A stretch of DNA of 5,052 bases from Candidatus Zhuqueibacterota bacterium 4484_188 (GTDB taxonomy: Bacteria; Calditrichota; Calditrichia; RBG-13-44-9). The notes below the pieces were generated by a model that was not told the DNA's origin, did no database searches, and saw only the letters and a program-made list of their open reading frames with translations. This document shows positions 4,863-5,052 of this stretch, one piece after another. How positions within the stretch are numbered: the first letter of the stretch is position 1; each line of letters opens with the position of its first letter. The translations under genes and the position numbers were made by a program. The DNA is taken from positions 1 to 5,052 of the forward strand of contig MVCZ01000077.1 in NCBI GenBank assembly GCA_002049825.1, written 5' to 3'.

Positions 4863-4954
4863 TTGCCGCTTTTGCCGACGAAGCCCGCAAATGTGTGTAC
4901 GTCAAATATATCAGTGCATTGTCATTTCCTGCCTCGTCGGCAGACAGGAAATGA
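4835..4954 (+). pseudogene. Displaced C-terminal tail of the UroD-family gene
   Basis: In the frame starting at 4835 the sequence reads HFFDAEPALIAAFADEARK followed by CVY (to 4900), a typical UroD-family C-terminal helix. It then runs on as VKYISALSF into the palindrome and stops at TGA 4952-4954. It is the missing end of the gene at 3771, now out of frame with it. One extra T in the T6 run at 4837-4842 would join the two frames, but the GGYI-type strand before HFF would still be absent. A net deletion that is not a multiple of three between about 4832 and 4838 is therefore the simplest view. Confidence 0.75.
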
Positions 4955-4955
4955 C
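4921..4955. repeat. 35-nt palindrome (11-bp perfect stem)
   Basis: GTCATTTCCTG (4921-4931) pairs perfectly with CAGGAAATGAC (4945-4955) around a 13-nt loop. Within it, CTGCC (4929-4933) and GGCAG (4939-4943) can form a competing inner stem. There is no T-run after it, so it is not a standard intrinsic terminator. It lies just past the displaced UroD tail and provides that frame's stop codon. It looks like a dispersed palindromic repeat, but only one copy is in this window. Confidence 0.7.
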
Positions 4956-5052
4956 CTGCAAATTAAATTTCCCACCTGCGAGCGAGGTCTATCGTTTTAA
5001 TCAGCAGAAGCAAATAATTTAGGGGTAGGATGCCATTCATTTGATTAAAAAA
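4956..5052. other. Terminal 97 bases without a supportable gene
   Basis: The stretch is AT-rich. A purine-rich AGGGGTAGG (5021-5029) precedes an ATG at 5030, but that frame stops after four codons. It may be the upstream region of a gene beyond the window; nothing more can be said. Confidence 0.4.

Noticed and set aside
4744..5022. 92-codon plus-strand open frame starting at 4744
   Set aside because: It overlaps the UroD-family gene out of frame and gives an Arg/Cys-rich product without family features. The real displaced tail is in a different frame (from 4835).
5030..5044. Gene start at ATG 5030 after AGGGGTAGG
   Set aside because: The frame stops after four codons, so it is not supportable as a gene.

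Overview
The window (about 5 kb, moderate GC) reads as bacterial chromosome from a lineage rich in small intergenic repeats. The gene content combines corrinoid-dependent methyl transfer, a UroD-family methyltransferase-like protein and an IS200-type transposase set among hairpin repeats. Together with the 7-nt-period repeats, this suggests an uncultured lineage of the FCB/KSB1/Calditrichota kind. That placement is an impression from style and is not demonstrated by the sequence.

Left part (1-2221), all on the plus strand. It holds the 3' part of a corrinoid (cobalamin-binding) protein with the DxHxxG motif, a stand-alone protein resembling the MetH reactivation domain, and a stand-alone homocysteine S-methyltransferase. 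These match three of the four modules of cobalamin-dependent methionine synthase, encoded separately. A methyl group carried on the corrinoid protein could be passed to homocysteine, with the activation protein repairing oxidised cobalamin. The fourth module (pterin or other methyl-donor enzyme) is not visible and may lie upstream.

Middle (2244-2786): a cupin-type D-lyxose isomerase with a complete set of metal ligands. It has no obvious link to the methyl-transfer genes.

Repeat and transposase block (about 2786-3737): an IS200/IS605-type Y1 (HUH) transposase lies between copies of a composite unit of four perfect hairpins (h1-h2-h3-h4). The second half of the unit is an inverted version of the first, with TGAA loops in h1/h2 and TTCA loops in h3/h4. 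Three copies are present. The 29-nt junction between copies 1 and 2 looks like the scar of a second, deleted transposase gene. This REP/BIME-like block is the most interesting feature of the window.

Right part (3771-4955): a UroD-family protein related to corrinoid methyltransferases of the MtaA type. Its reading frame breaks near the C-terminus: the conserved tail continues in another frame after an apparent small deletion. A 35-nt palindrome sits directly after the displaced tail. The last 97 bases contain no supportable gene.

Four different repeat types occupy intergenic spaces or gene ends: a heptamer-period tract at 367-476, octamer repeats at 1252-1290, the hairpin units at 2786-3737 and the palindrome at 4921-4955. 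Two of them touch altered C-termini (the corrinoid protein and the UroD-family gene).
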